NCBI GenBank assembly: GCA_021495925.1
Contig: JAKEKT010000058.1
Coordinates: 180,146-244,145 of the forward strand
Direction of reading: 5' to 3'
From: Diplodia intermedia
Lineage: Eukaryota > Ascomycota > Dothideomycetes > Botryosphaeriales > Botryosphaeriaceae
Length of the DNA stretch: 64,000 nucleotides
Positions within the stretch are counted from its first letter, which is position 1. Every line of letters begins with the position of its first letter. Positions 1-11,633 of the stretch are shown piece by piece. Below the pieces are notes generated by a model. It was not told the origin of the DNA. It saw only the letters and a program-made list of their open reading frames with translations, and searched no databases. A program made the position numbers and the translations under genes.

Positions 1-1269
1 GTGATGGGGTAGGAAAGGATGTTTGTTGGACAACAGGGAAGTCTGGAAGTTTGTCTATTATGCTTGGTTGTTTGTGGGGTGGGAGGAGGTTGGAGGACTT
101 GGCGGATGCCGATGCTTATGATGCTCTGCGGGATTGCTTGTCGTTTTCGAAACGGAAGATTTCGGGTGATAGACAAGCCGGTTGATCCCCCGCAGCAGGA
201 ACTTGGGAGGAGAGTAGCCAAGTAAAACTTCCCGGGACGTCCTGGAGCTGGCTTGGATGTATCGTAGTATTCTATCAGGGGCGTGGAAATGCGATGAGCT
301 TGTCGTGAATGAAGTAGACATGGACAGACTCGTTCTCCGCGCGGTTTCACTCAATCGGACCCAGAATGCACGATTGCGGGCCAGAAACACTCCAAGTGCT
401 AATGGACACGGCAGCGTCTTCGTACATAGCGACGTCGTTATTGGGCTTGTTGCTGGATAGATATTAAGGTTATCTCGGCAAGGTGCAGAAGGTCCGGGCT
501 ATATTCAATCCTTGGCATAACGATCAAATGATTCATGCATGGCATATCGTTATAGCCCCAGGGTCCTTGTAGTGCCGGGGCGGCCTAGCTGTGACAGACA
601 TGGGTCGAAAGGAAAATCAGAAGAGGAATCGAGGCAAGCGCTATATGAGTTTTCGAACAGTGGCTCGGCTCGAGTCCGAATCCACAGGTATACGGTACGT
701 GAATAGCACCCTTCTATGCGCCTTGCACACTTCATGAGTGAAACTGTGGGTCCACCAGCATAGCTCACTGCCGGGGGCGTTTCGAAGAAAAAAGATCCGG
801 AATTACCCGTGAAGCGGAGCAGGCCACGGCTGGAGAATACTCGCTCGGAAGTCAGTCGCATAGTGAGCTCGTTACAGTGACGAACTTCCCGTAAAAAGAA
901 AAAAAGCGCGGAAGAATCGGCATTGCAGAGGAGAAGTGTCAGCATCGGGCATGTAAGCTCAGGGTGGGATGCAGGGTAGCATGCGGTGAGACGGGAAGAG
1001 CCATGACAAGGGGCGGACGAATGAATTCAACCGATCTCTGTGACGCAATCCCTCATCGCTCTCTGCCCCTACTCGCTTGCTAATTGCAGTAGCAAATAGA
1101 AATAAAAATAGATGCGGTGTGGGAAGCTCAGAGCCAGATTAGATATGACCTGCGACTACAGCAGATGAAGACAGTTCACACGCCAGCCCTGATATCGCAT
1201 TTGCAATTCTCCAGATCCAGATAGTATTGCTCATCAGCCTGGCGTAGTACACCATGGCGGAAATCACCA
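1..1269. other. intergenic, no gene seen
   Basis: Downstream of the oxalate decarboxylase gene. Only short open frames occur here, without family resemblance, fungal splice structure or the C-ending codon bias of the neighbouring genes. Nothing else is recognisable. Confidence 0.6.
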
Positions 1270-2793
1270 TCAGTTCGCCGCGACAACAATCTCCTTCTCC
1301 TTGGGGATCTTGTCCACATCCTCCGCGGCCAGATTCAGCGTGTCGATGACAATCTGATGCGGCGTCAGCGCCAGCCACTGGCTCAGGCTCATGTCGCTGA
1401 AGTGATCCGCCTGCAGCACCTCGAGCAGCACGACGTCCTCGTCGCCCACGTTCTCGATGTAGTGCGAGTTGCTCTTGGGGAAGTAGCCGACGTCGCCGGC
1501 GTGGTAGTCGAACGTGGTGGCCACGTCGGGCGGGGTGAAGAGCGTGGCGCGCGCCTTGCCGGCCAGGAAGAACGACCACTCGTCGGAGCTGGGGTGCCAG
1601 TGCACCTCGCGCAGCGCGCCCGGCTTGATGGTGACGACGGCGGCGCTGAAGTTGGGCGCGGCCGGGAAGGTGAGCGGGTCGACGATCTTGACGCTGCCGC
1701 CGGGCACCTCGTGCGCGGGCTGCTCGGAGAAGTGGTACGTGTAGCTGGCCGCGCCCGCGAGCACGCCGGCCGAGCCCGTGACGTTCTGCTTCTCGATGTC
1801 GGCCGGCGCCTTGGTGCCGGGGAAGATGAAGAGCTCGCCGTCCGGGATGTTGTCGAAGGCCGAGGTGTTGACGTGGAGGTCTTTGGCGAGGACCGTTTTC
1901 TGCAAATGGGGGGTCAGTTGGGTGTCTGGGGCGGGGAGAACAAGTATTGCTCACGGGGTTGTGGGCGAAGATCTCTGAGACGAGGAAGGTGTTGTCTTCG
2001 GAGAAGCTGCCGTCGTCAAAAACGAGCATGAACTCGGCGCCGCCGTCGAGAGCCTGGATGGAGTGCGGGATGCCACTGTCGCAGCATGTCAGTTTAGCTC
2101 CGTACAGAAGCAGACGGTGATGACGTACGGAGGGAAGAACCAGACGTCGCCCTTGCTGACATCATCCACAAAAGTCTTGCCGTCCTCTTGCACCGCCTGG
2201 CCACTGTTAGAACAGTACAGTCACTCTCGCTACAATGCACCTACCTGGACGCGAACGGTGCCATTGAGCATCAATGCCCACTCGCCCGCCACATGCCAAT
2301 GCAGCTCGCGATAGCCACCGGGCTCGAGCCTCATGTCGACGCCGGCCATGGCCGTCGCGTCGGGCAGCACGACCTCGTTCTGCTGCCTCGACCAGCCCGC
2401 GCCCTTCTTGCCCAGCTTGGCGTGGCTGAGGCCCATGCTCCACTGGGCGCTGATGGTCTGGCCGTGGTCGGTGCCGGGCGGCGCCAGCTTGTCGCTGTTC
2501 AGCCGGTCGACGTCCGAGTTGTGCGGGCCCGGGTCGGTGCCGCCCTTGGATCCGCGGATCGGCTGGGGGTTCTCGATGTCGGAGAAGTCGAGGTAGGTGC
2601 CCAGGTCCGCGTCGTCCGTCTGCCCCGGCGCCAGCTCGTACTGCACGTCCGTCGTGTCTTCGTCGGTCAGGATGTTGGACGGGTTGTAGCCCTGCAGCGC
2701 TGGCGAGCCGCGAAGGGGGTCCGAGGCTGGGGCGCCGCGGACGGCGCGGTGCAGCGCGGATAGGGCCAGGAGGAGGGACAGAGTCGACACCAT
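1270..2793 (-). CDS. secreted bicupin oxalate decarboxylase
   Basis: Probably converts oxalate to formate and CO2 with manganese outside the cell. Four exons read well: 2793-2245, 2196-2129, 2075-1955 and 1899-1270, giving about 455 residues, the usual size for fungal enzymes. The N-terminus (MVSTLSLLLALSALHRAVRG) is a signal peptide. Cupin 1 shows the HWHxxxEW metal motif (HWHVAGEW) near the end of exon 1, with its last His in FPPGIPHSIQ across the next junction. Cupin 2 has HWHPSSDEW and a later SHYIEN. Both metal sites therefore look complete. The introns are 48-55 nt with GT-AG ends. Family assignment comes from the two spaced cupin motifs. A related secreted bicupin with another substrate is possible, since the lid loop that separates decarboxylase from oxidase was not resolved. 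Confidence 0.9.
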
Positions 2794-4335
2794 TGTGGCG
2801 AGACGAGGGGGTGTTCAATTGACGGGACGAGGGACACGGACGAGGGCTGAGGGGGGAATGGGAGGGAACTGCTCGGATTTTATAGTTGGACGCGAAGGCC
2901 GGGCAAGACGCGAAGGGCGATGGCTACGCGTGGGCGGGTGACCTGCTTCAATGCATCGGCAATGCTTCCCCTCACTGAGCCGCGATGATGCACGCGGCCA
3001 AGGTGATCAAGTGCTTGGATCTGCATCTAGAGACAAGGGTAACGGTGCGATGGCCTTGGTAAGTCCGAAGCCGAGTTGCGGGTAGTTTCTTGTTTCCGCG
3101 GCGGTTGACAGGGTGCGCAGGGATCACGAGTGTTTTGTTTCTGTAAGACGTATGAGTAAAAGAAAGCAAAGTCTGAGTGATGACGTTGGAAGATTCCGCT
3201 TTCAAGGGTGCGGCCGAGGGAGAGGTGCAGACCTTGGCAACTAGCTGCATGGAATCCAAGGCAGGGCGTGGGAGCACTGAACGGGATAGGCGTGGCCAAA
3301 GCTGTTGTATTGCTCTGGCTCCTCGTAGGTGGAATTTCCGGGAGTCGAGGGCGGCGGGCGTAGGCGGAAGAGGCGTAGGCTCACGCAGGCTGACGGGAAC
3401 GATAGCCCTGGCAGCTGGCTGGGAATTCGCTCACGGCAATGACATACTGCACGGATGCGGGGAAGGTTGATCGGAGCTGTGTCGGTGAGGTGCGCTGTTG
3501 GTCCCTGAGAGTGAAGCAGGGTTCGCAGCCTATGCGATGCGACGGAAACAAATTAGCCTTGGACGGAGCGATGCAGGTCGCGCTGGTGGCCGAAGCCGTT
3601 GGGCGGATGGGCGGGCAATTGGCGCAAGGGTTTTATCTGACGTTGCTCGAACAGGCAGCTCCGCCTTTAGTGGAGCTTGGGAACGCTTGTCGAAGCTTGT
3701 CCGGGGGGTGGGGCGCGTCCTCCACTTTTCTCATTCGCAGCCCGCACCGGCCCGTCCGGGAATATCGACGCCTCCGGCTCTGACGCCCGCTGCACCTTCA
3801 GCCACCACATTACGCGGTGTGAGGGGTCTCGTGCGTGGCGACGACGAAAAGGAGCCGCCTCGCTTCGTGCTTCCTCCTGTCATCTTCATGCAGTGACGCG
3901 CTTTCCAATGACCTGCAGCAGTCACGCTGCAAAGCGAATCACCACCAGCCGCCGGCGTCACTGGCAGACTCGGCCAGCTCGTTCCGGCGCTGCGTAAGCT
4001 ATTCCGACCAACACCGGCGCCAGGTAAGCTCGTACCTTGTGACACCATCTCGACACCAGCTTCTGTGGTGCTGCCGGAGATCCGCGGATAAAGCGGCACC
4101 AAGACACCGGCTTTCTCACTAAGCCCACCATTCTCGTCGAGGCTTCCTAGTCACGAGCTTGGTAAAAACTCCAGTGAGTCGATGGCTGCCTGATGGTCGT
4201 TGTTCAGAGGGCGGCATGTGCGTCAAGTACTGGCTTTCGATCAAAGAACTTCTCAATCATTCCCGTGTCTATGTACAGTACCCATCTCTCTTCACCCAGC
4301 TACAACCTGCTTATGTACAATACAGTCTTCGAGCT
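2794..4335. other. intergenic, promoter of oxalate decarboxylase and 3' flank of the FAD oxidase
   Basis: Apart from the TATA-like box nothing specific is seen. Short open frames here show no family signature. Confidence 0.6.
2878..2885 (-). promoter_or_regulatory. TATA-like box of the oxalate decarboxylase gene
   Basis: On the minus strand the sequence reads ctataaaatcc about 90 bases upstream of the ATG at 2793, a plausible TATA element. Position and sequence are seen; function is inferred. Confidence 0.5.
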
Positions 4336-5973
4336 CTAACACTGCGCGTTCGCCACCTTGAACCCACCCGGCATCTGCTTGGTGAAGACCATGTCCGGGT
4401 CGTACTTGTCCCTGATCATCTGCAGCATCTGCACGCTGCTCTTGGGGTAACCGGCAAACACGTCCTGGACCTGGTTGACATCGTTCATGTACAGGAAGGG
4501 GTGCAGCACGCCGAGCGGCTCGAGCTGGGCCGTGATCTTCTCGTTGACCTCCTCGTAGAAGGCCTGGATCTTGGCATCGTCTTTGGCGTGCGACCAGGTG
4601 ATGCTCTCCTCGACCCAGAGGTAGGGCCCGGCGTTGGGATCGAGCCCCATGGGGTCGCCGCCGTCGTTGATGCCGGCGAGGACGTACTCCGTGGAGATGA
4701 TGTTGTACGCCAGCCCGGTGATCCAGCCCTCGATGTCGCCAAAGTGCTCGGCGACGGTGGCGAAGTAGGTGTCGTGGATGATCTGCATGGCCTCGCGGTT
4801 GGCGACGATGGACACGACCCACCAGCCCTCGCGCATGCCCAGCACCGAGTCCGTCCCCGCGGCCATGGCCTCGGCGGCCTCGCCCATGCCCGTCATGACC
4901 GTCATGGTGTCGTGCTCGGGCACCAGGACGGGCGCGGAGAAGTTGGCGAAGAAGTCGGGCGCCGTGTCGTTGCCGTTGTAGTAGAACATGGCGTTGTAGG
5001 TCGTGCCGTTGAAGGAGTCGCTGGCGCGGGCGATGGGCGTCACGGCGCCCTTGACATCGGGGTTCGGGTGCACCGTCATCTCGTACACGCTGTCGAGGAA
5101 GGTACGGCCGACTGCGTCGCCGGTGCCATAGGTGCGCTGGCCGCCGCTCATGACCGGCACGTCGATGGTGCGCATCTGGAAGTTGGTGACCAGGCAGAAC
5201 GAGTTGCCGCCGCCACGGAGGGCCCAGAAGAGGTCGGCGTGGTCGTTGGTCGCGTTGGCCAGGACGACGTCGCCGTTGCTGAGGACGCACTGCTCACTCG
5301 TCAGCTGTTGCTCGGACTATGATGGTGGTGGGGACGCGTACCGTGTAGGAATCAATGTTCGACGACGACCAGCCGTACTCGTTGCCGAAGCTGGAAATGC
5401 CACCGCCCATCAGGAGGCCGGGCACGCCGACAATGCTCATCCGTCCGCCGACGACCGCCAGCCCGTACTCCTCCAGGTAGTTGTACACATCGCCCCATCT
5501 GTTGCCGGGCCCGACGGCGACACTGGACTTGTCCTCGGAGAGCTCGAGCTGGTTCAGGTTCGCGCTGGACAAGAGCACGCCGGACGAGTCGATGTTGGCC
5601 GCGCCCTCGATGGCCATGTGCCCGCCTCCCTTCATCGCGAACGGGGCGTTGAACCGGACAAGTGCCTTGACCGCCGCGCCCATGAGCTCGGCCGAGCTGG
5701 GCGAGACGATGCAGGCTGGGCCGAGCGATGCTGCGGCGGACCAGTAGTCTGTTGCGTTTGCACTGTCAGCATATGCATGGAAGAACCAGCGAAGCCGCAC
5801 GATTGCTCACCCTTGTTGATGTCGATGTATGCAGTCTGGTTGGGAAAGGACGTGATGTTGGGGTAGGTTTCGCCGAAGAACTGGCATGCTGCTGCCGGAG
5901 AGGAGAAGTTGGACGCCATGGCAGCGCCAGCGTTTGCTGCCAAAGCGAAAAGCAAGGAAGTTCTCAAAGCCAT
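4336..5973 (-). CDS. secreted FAD-linked oxidoreductase (BBE-like family)
   Basis: A berberine-bridge-enzyme-like flavoprotein, probably oxidising a small alcohol, sugar or secondary metabolite and releasing hydrogen peroxide. Three exons fit: 5973-5811, 5748-5342 and 5289-4336, giving 507 residues. The start is the ATG opening MALRTSLLFALAANAGAAMA, a signal peptide. The PCMH-type FAD domain shows DYWSAAASLGPACIVSPSS, then the covalent-FAD histidine context KGGGHMAIEG, then VGVPGLLMGGGISSFGNEYG and WALRGGGNSF. The position where bicovalent members carry a cysteine appears to lack it, which suggests attachment through His only. The C-terminal BBE region is recognisable (YPKSSVQMLQMIRDKYDP) and ends with VANAQC. 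The substrate cannot be read from the sequence. The gene lies on the same strand as the oxalate decarboxylase, but the 1.5-kb gap argues against co-transcription. Confidence 0.88.
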
Positions 5974-7648
5974 GATGAGGGTGGTGATGTCGAGTGCTTG
6001 GTGAGAGCTGGAGGATGCAGCGTCTTCTTGCGCGGCGATGGCATTCTTAAAGGACAAAGATTCGCGCTGCTGAGCAGCAGATCTTCAGGCAATCCATCCT
6101 AGTATGGAGCTGTGCTGTTTGTGCTACATGCAGATGGTGTAGGTCCTCCCCAGTCGGGAAATCCGAGTACGAGTCCTGCCATCATGTCTAATTGGTCAAT
6201 TACCGCCCGCTATGCTCGTCATACCCCAAAGCAGCAGACCCTAGCGCCCTTGACCTGTGCTTGACTCGTGTTTCGGATTCCACAATAGGTGCTAATGTTT
6301 CGTACAGGCAACAGCAGAGTAGGCGGATCTGTCGCCCGAAGATCTGCTTTCAGCATCTTTCCTACCACAAACTTTCGCATTACTTGCGTTCGGGAGTCAT
6401 GTCTGAGGATCACTCCTGAGGAAGAAGAGTCAAACCACAAACATTGCTTCTGTATGCTTCCACAAGACAACCCCGCAACACCTGGACTGAACGTAAAGCT
6501 AGCATGGAACTCAGGTCGAAATAGACCAGTTCCCCAGCCACATTCGTGTCTCGGTCCCAACGTCGTCATCCTCTTTCCTTTCTGGTGGCCTAGCATGGCC
6601 ACCGTCAGGTGGGTCTTTGCCAAGCTACCATCCGAGTTACGAAACCACAACAACCAAGGTCAGGGTGCTGTCTGTATACAGACGAGCACAGGGTGCCGTA
6701 CAGCCTCTTCACCAGCATTACTGTTTCACCTTCTCCACAGCAGCCACAATATGGGAGCACAGCAGCGACGCAAGCCACCAGGGGGCGACGGCTTGCTTCA
6801 CCATCATTCACCGCTACTGTCTCATCTGTGCCCAAGTGCACATCTACCCCTTTAACAAGAGGCCGTAGCCATCCATCGCCGAGCTCCGCCCTTCCACCGC
6901 CGAAGGTAGCGTGAGAAACGCGATAATAATCGCAGCAAACCACGACCTTCCTCAGCGACCAAGACATGCTTAACACTTATCCATGGCGGAGCCTTGACCA
7001 TCGCGGCTATTATACTTTGGGTGTGTAAGCATACAAATAGACGTTTACAAGCATGATCTGCAAGGCATATAGGGGAAATTATGACATGTGTCCGCATGCA
7101 AATGCACTGCCCACGTGGTAGTGACGCTGCCACCAGCCGAAAACGGGCAAGTCTTTCGTATTAAGTTACGGCTCTAAGCCCTGACGAGTCATAGAACTTT
7201 CCATCACATATCCGAGTCTCCTTCCACCTACTCAACCCTCATACTCAACCATAGTCTCACCCTAAAGTGTCTATCTAATCTTCAATCGTAGCCCATCTTT
7301 GACTACGCTGCAAGTAGGAACCGCGACTGGCATTTGATTAGATCAATGACCTTTGTTTTACCCGTCGGTTTCATTGAGACGACCCATCATTCCCCTTTAC
7401 ATATTCAGTACTACACTCTTGCTTTCGTAAAAAGACCAACCGCCGATGCGCCAACAAGGCCAAGATTGCCGAATCCGGCTACCCCTAAAGACCAGCTCAG
7501 GGCAAACATTCCAACACATTCGCAAACACATTCGCAAACACATTCGTTTGAAACCGCCATGCCAAGTAGAACCCAATGCACACATTCTGACCAATCGCAT
7601 ACAAAATGGGAATATATTCTTCCCCGAACTCTTTCTATGCCGGACCCT
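5974..7648. other. intergenic, promoter of the FAD oxidase and 3' flank of the Tcd gene
   Basis: No gene supported. Open frames are short and AT-richer than the genes around them. It holds the short direct repeats listed at 7514-7549. Confidence 0.55.
7514..7549. repeat. 12-bp direct repeat, three copies
   Basis: The unit acacattcgcaa occurs twice in a row followed by a third, partly changed copy (acacattcgttt). It lies about 100 bases beyond the stop of the Tcd gene. Likely a small slippage repeat. Confidence 0.8.
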
Positions 7649-9287
7649 TCATCTAAATCTCTGAAACACCTGCTCCTCCTTCAATCTGTCCTCGACCAGC
7701 CTCAGCACCTCCGGGTCGTACAGGTCCTCGGGCCGCTTGTCCCCCTTCAGCACCTCCCTCTCGTGCTTCTGCGCCTCCTCCTTGGTCATCAAGACCAGGT
7801 CCGTGAGCTTCAGCAGCGTGCTCTTCTGGCCTTCGAACCTCCCGTCCACGAAGCTCTCGGCCTCGGGCGCCCTCCACCGGACGAGCGCGAGGCGGGTCGA
7901 CAGGCCCGTCACCACGCTCTTCCCGTGCCACGCCTCCTCGATCAGATAGCCGACGTCGTCCTGCGTGACGGGGATGCGCAGGCCCACGGCGTCGAGGCCG
8001 CGGTGGCGCGCCAGCCGCTCCTCGGCGCCCTGCAGCGCCGCGAGCACGCCGTCGTACAGCTTGTCGCGGCTCTTGCTCTGCAGGTACTCGTGCGGGTACC
8101 CCGTGATCTCCAGGATGACGTGGTTCGCCACGCTGAGGCCGAAGATTGCCGGCATCGTGCCCAGCACCGGCAGGATCCGCACGCGGAAGTCGGGCAGCAC
8201 CCCCAGCTCGCCCACGCTGCCCTTCTTGTACTCGTCCTCGGGCAGCGGCAGCAGCTGCGCCTTGCCCGGCGCCGTCTTCTCGCCCGAGAACACGACCGGG
8301 ATGCCGTCCTTGATGCCGAGCGCGCGCAGCCGCCGCCGCGTCGACCGCGAGAGCGGGTCCTCGGTCGACGCCGAGATGTCGCCCACGAAGACGCGCGTGG
8401 GGTCGCTCTTGCAGCCCGCGCCCATGGACGACACGACGGGGATGCCGTTGCGGTGGCAGTGCGCCAGCAGCGCCACCTTGCTGTCGATGTTGTCGATGGC
8501 GTCGATGACGAAGTCGGGCTTCTGCCCGCCCGCGTCGGGCGCCAGCTGGCGCTCGGCCACCGTCTCGTTGAAGAGCTCGTTGCGGCAGTCGAAGTGCGTC
8601 CACGGGCACACCTGCTCCAGGCGCTTGCGGATCGCATGCACCTTGGGCGTGCCCACGTCGGCCAGCGTCGCCACGGCGTGCCGGTTCAGCGACGACAGCG
8701 TCACCTGGTCGAAGTCGATCAGCCGCAGCTTCGACACGCCCGAACGCGTCAGCGTCGCAACCGCATGCGAGCCGACGCCGCCACAGCCGACCACGATCAC
8801 GAAGGCGTTGCGGAGCTTCGCTAGCCCTTCGTCGGTGAGGAAGACGCGATTGCGTGCCAGTTGTTCGAGTATGAGGTCTGAGAGGCGCCCGGTATGCGTC
8901 AGTTAAGGGCTGAACATGGGCTGCGCAAGAGCAAAGGAGGCGTACCGTCGTCGTAATCGCCGGATCGTGCGCGAATGGCTAGAGCGATGCCTCGTTCGTC
9001 CTCTTTGCTGGGAGCGAAGACATGGTCTGATGCGGCGCCGTACTCTGTCAGCTTTGCTTGGTCAGTCGAGAATGCCCGGATAAAGGCGAGAAGAAGGTGT
9101 ATACCCTCGTGGTTGGATGGTCTTGCCCAGGCTCCGGGATGTGCGCCTTCAGACTCTCGACCTTGTACTTCCTTCGTGCGGCCTGATATCCCAGTACAAG
9201 ACTTGCGGCGAGCGCGCCCGACGCGACGGCGGTGGCTGCGAGCTGCGAATTGTGCGAGTACGAGTTTCTCGATATCCAGGAAGACAT
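7649..9287 (-). CDS. tRNA threonylcarbamoyladenosine dehydratase (TcdA/Tcd1-Tcd2 type)
   Basis: An E1-like enzyme that uses ATP to cyclise t6A37 of ANN-decoding tRNAs to ct6A; the yeast homologues sit at the mitochondrial outer membrane. Three exons: 9287-9105, about 9051-8946 and 8877-7649, about 505 residues. The N-terminus has one hydrophobic segment (LAATAVASGALAASLVLGY, residues about 16-34) followed by basic residues, as expected for a membrane anchor. The E1-like domain follows: NRVFLTDEGLAKLRNAFVIV, the nucleotide loop GCGGVGSHA, DFDQVTLSSLNRH, DFVIDAIDNIDSK and MGAGCKSDPTRVFVGDIS, all typical of TcdA and not of ubiquitin E1 or ThiF. A C-terminal extension of about 130 residues is rich in charged residues. 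The acceptor of intron 1 (AAAG) is unusual, so that junction is tentative. Confidence 0.9.
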
Positions 9288-10032
9288 GCTGCGTAACGGC
9301 TCGGCTCAGCGGGGGAGCCGGAGCGGTCAATTGGGCAATGGACCGGTGGAGGAGGATGTTGACGGCAGTGGTGTCGCGTACAAAAAATGCCGTCATCTCG
9401 CCCGCGCCGCCGCACGACCCATCTCCGCGAGATCGCCGCACATGTAAATCTTGGGCATTCATGAATGAACTTTGGCACGTGCTTGCAGACATAGCTTAGA
9501 TTGCATTATTGAATTGGATCCATTCATTTCGCAATTCAACGACTTTTCTTCGACCGCCTCAGAACCGTGCAAGGACAAGCCTTAGTCCAATCCAATAGGC
9601 TCTGTCCTTGATCCTGACCGCTGTCGCTGCGAGCCTGTGCCTACCCTTAGGCCTTCTTGTTGCCAATTTGAGCAACCCATAAGAAACTATTATTCCCGCC
9701 GAGGTCCTTACCGCTCCTGCCCTATTTGTCCATGCCCTCCCAAATTATGTACTTTGCCGTATCCAGCAAGAAAGAGAGAAAGAAGAAGAGAAATCTATGG
9801 TACAAATGATAGTTTACCAAGTCGTCCCGGTGGAGAATCCGGGAACTTGGCCTGGTCGGTGTTTTTCGGACATCCAGGAAGTCGAGATTCGTGTCGTCGC
9901 GTTGCTGACAGAAGGAAAACTAATACACCGAAACGCCAATGCTAATGAGTCGTCAACACAACCGGAGGGAGGGTATCGAGGCGCAAGAGAAAACGGGCCG
10001 TCAGTCGGAAGAGCCCTAATAATAGGCCTCGA
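9288..10032. other. intergenic, 5' flank of Tcd and 3' flank of the WSC gene
   Basis: About 745 bases with no supported gene or distinct motif. Confidence 0.6.
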
Positions 10033-11633
10033 CTACCACGAGTCGCGCGACTGGCGCTCTGGAGGATCCGGATTGCGGACCTGCAAAAGTTATTAATGAT
10101 GCACTTACTACGAGCACGAATGGGGTGTGAGACTTACGTTTAACGTCCTCGTGTAGTCACGATTATCCTCAATGGAAACGATGCTGCCATGGCTGCCATT
10201 ATCCAAGTTCATGAACGGTTGAGGATTCAAGCGCTGGTCGTAGAACAAGGGTCGGCTGTTGCGCCGCTCCGAGTTAGGCGTCATGGCGTCGGATGGGTCG
10301 GAGCTTTGGCGAGCTGTATTGATGGGTGGCAGCGTAGCTGTGTAATCCTTTTCTCCAGATCTGAGGAGCCCGGTTCTACTAAGTGTGCTGACGTTCCTTT
10401 GGGGGGTAACGCCTGCGGACCCATTCTCGGTATCCTGAGCTGCTTGCTCCTGCTTACGGCGCATGCGCATGAGGAAGAAGACAATGCCTCCGGCTATCAG
10501 AGCGAGGCCTGCAAGACCCCCAAGAACTGCGCCAGCAATTGCACCGCCGGAAACGTGTGAACCAGAGGAGGAAGAGGAAGGAGAAGAAGCATCATCTCCG
10601 GCAGACGGCGCAGAAGTGACGGTCTGGGTCACAACAGAACCGCCAACGGTGACCACGGTGACTTGAGTGACCGGGGTTGAAGTCCGAGTAGACGATGAGG
10701 AGCTCGATTCCTCCGAGGAGCTTGACGAACTTGACGATGAGGTAGTAGCGGCGGCAGAGCTGGTGGATGATTCCGACGTCGAGGTGGATGAAGTCTTCTG
10801 CCGAAGGACTGTTAGCTAATGCCAGCAGCCCGAGAGGAGTGGAGCGGTAAGGGGACATAAGATTCCTCATACGGGAAAAACTGTCGAAACGACCACAGAT
10901 GCCGACTGGGTCACCGTCTGGACGACGGTTTCCGGGTCAGGCACTCTAATGGTCGTCTCCACAGAGCTCGGCGCAGCAGCGGAACTCTGCACCAAAAGAA
11001 AGTTAAAATGACGTTCGGAAGGAAGCGTCACACTTCAAAGAAGCGAAGAAGTGAAGGTGTTGTGAAGTGTGCAGAAGAGGGAGACAACAAGAGTTGGTCG
11101 CGCAACGACGTGACCCATGACGGCAGTAAAAAAAATGCCGCCCAACGCGCACGCTGCATGACTTACCGTGGAAGTCGGAGCCGCCGTGGATGTGCTCGCA
11201 GCGGTCGACGCGCCTTGAGTTCCGGACGCGGCCAGGTCCAGCTTTATGTAGCCATACAAGTCGTCGTCCGAGTTACCGCAATCTTCATAGCCGTAGCCAG
11301 GGCAAGTAGTGTCGCAGTTGCTGGTATCTTGCTGATCAGAGGGCGCGTAGTTGGAGCACCAACACTGCTTTCCTTGGACAATAGCAAACGCATATTCTTC
11401 TACGCACTTGTCGTGGCAGTGGCCATTCGACTGGAAGGTGTAGGTGTCTTCAGATCGCGTCAGAAAGGAGATCCAAACGACAACACTTGGAAGCGCATAC
11501 CTTGTAGGCTGTCCGAGCCGGTGTTCTGACTAGAGCAATACGTCTGCGTGAGGGCGCTCACGCGATTGATGAGTGTTAATGTGGTGAGGAGCAACAGCAG
11601 CTGCTGTGCGTGGAAGAGGCGATGAGCGATCAT
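10033..11633 (-). CDS. WSC-domain, Mid2-like cell-wall sensor
   Basis: A single-pass plasma-membrane protein of the cell-wall integrity sensor type. Five exons join in frame: 11633-11501, 11447-11167, 10986-10873, 10797-10138 and a 48-nt last exon 10080-10033, about 411 residues. Order: signal peptide (HAQQLLLLLTTLTLINRVSA); a compact WSC domain with the eight cysteines expected, running from TYCSSQ through GHCHDKC, QCWCSNY, SNCDTTC to EDCGN; a long Ser/Thr stalk probably O-mannosylated; one membrane helix (AIAGAVLGGLAGLALIAGG) followed by a basic stop-transfer RMRRK; and a cytoplasmic tail of about 110 residues ending near RQSRDSW. WSC proteins feed Rho1 and MAPK wall-stress signalling. A role as a sensor is inferred from this architecture. 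A wall-associated lectin or oxidase-linked WSC protein is unlikely because no catalytic domain is attached. Confidence 0.88.

Noticed and set aside
4159..5322. 387-codon plus-strand frame
   Set aside because: Antisense shadow of the BBE-like oxidase; only the minus strand carries FAD-domain motifs.
7334..8824. 496-codon plus-strand frame
   Set aside because: Antisense of the TcdA-like gene, with Arg/His/Leu-biased composition and no family motif.
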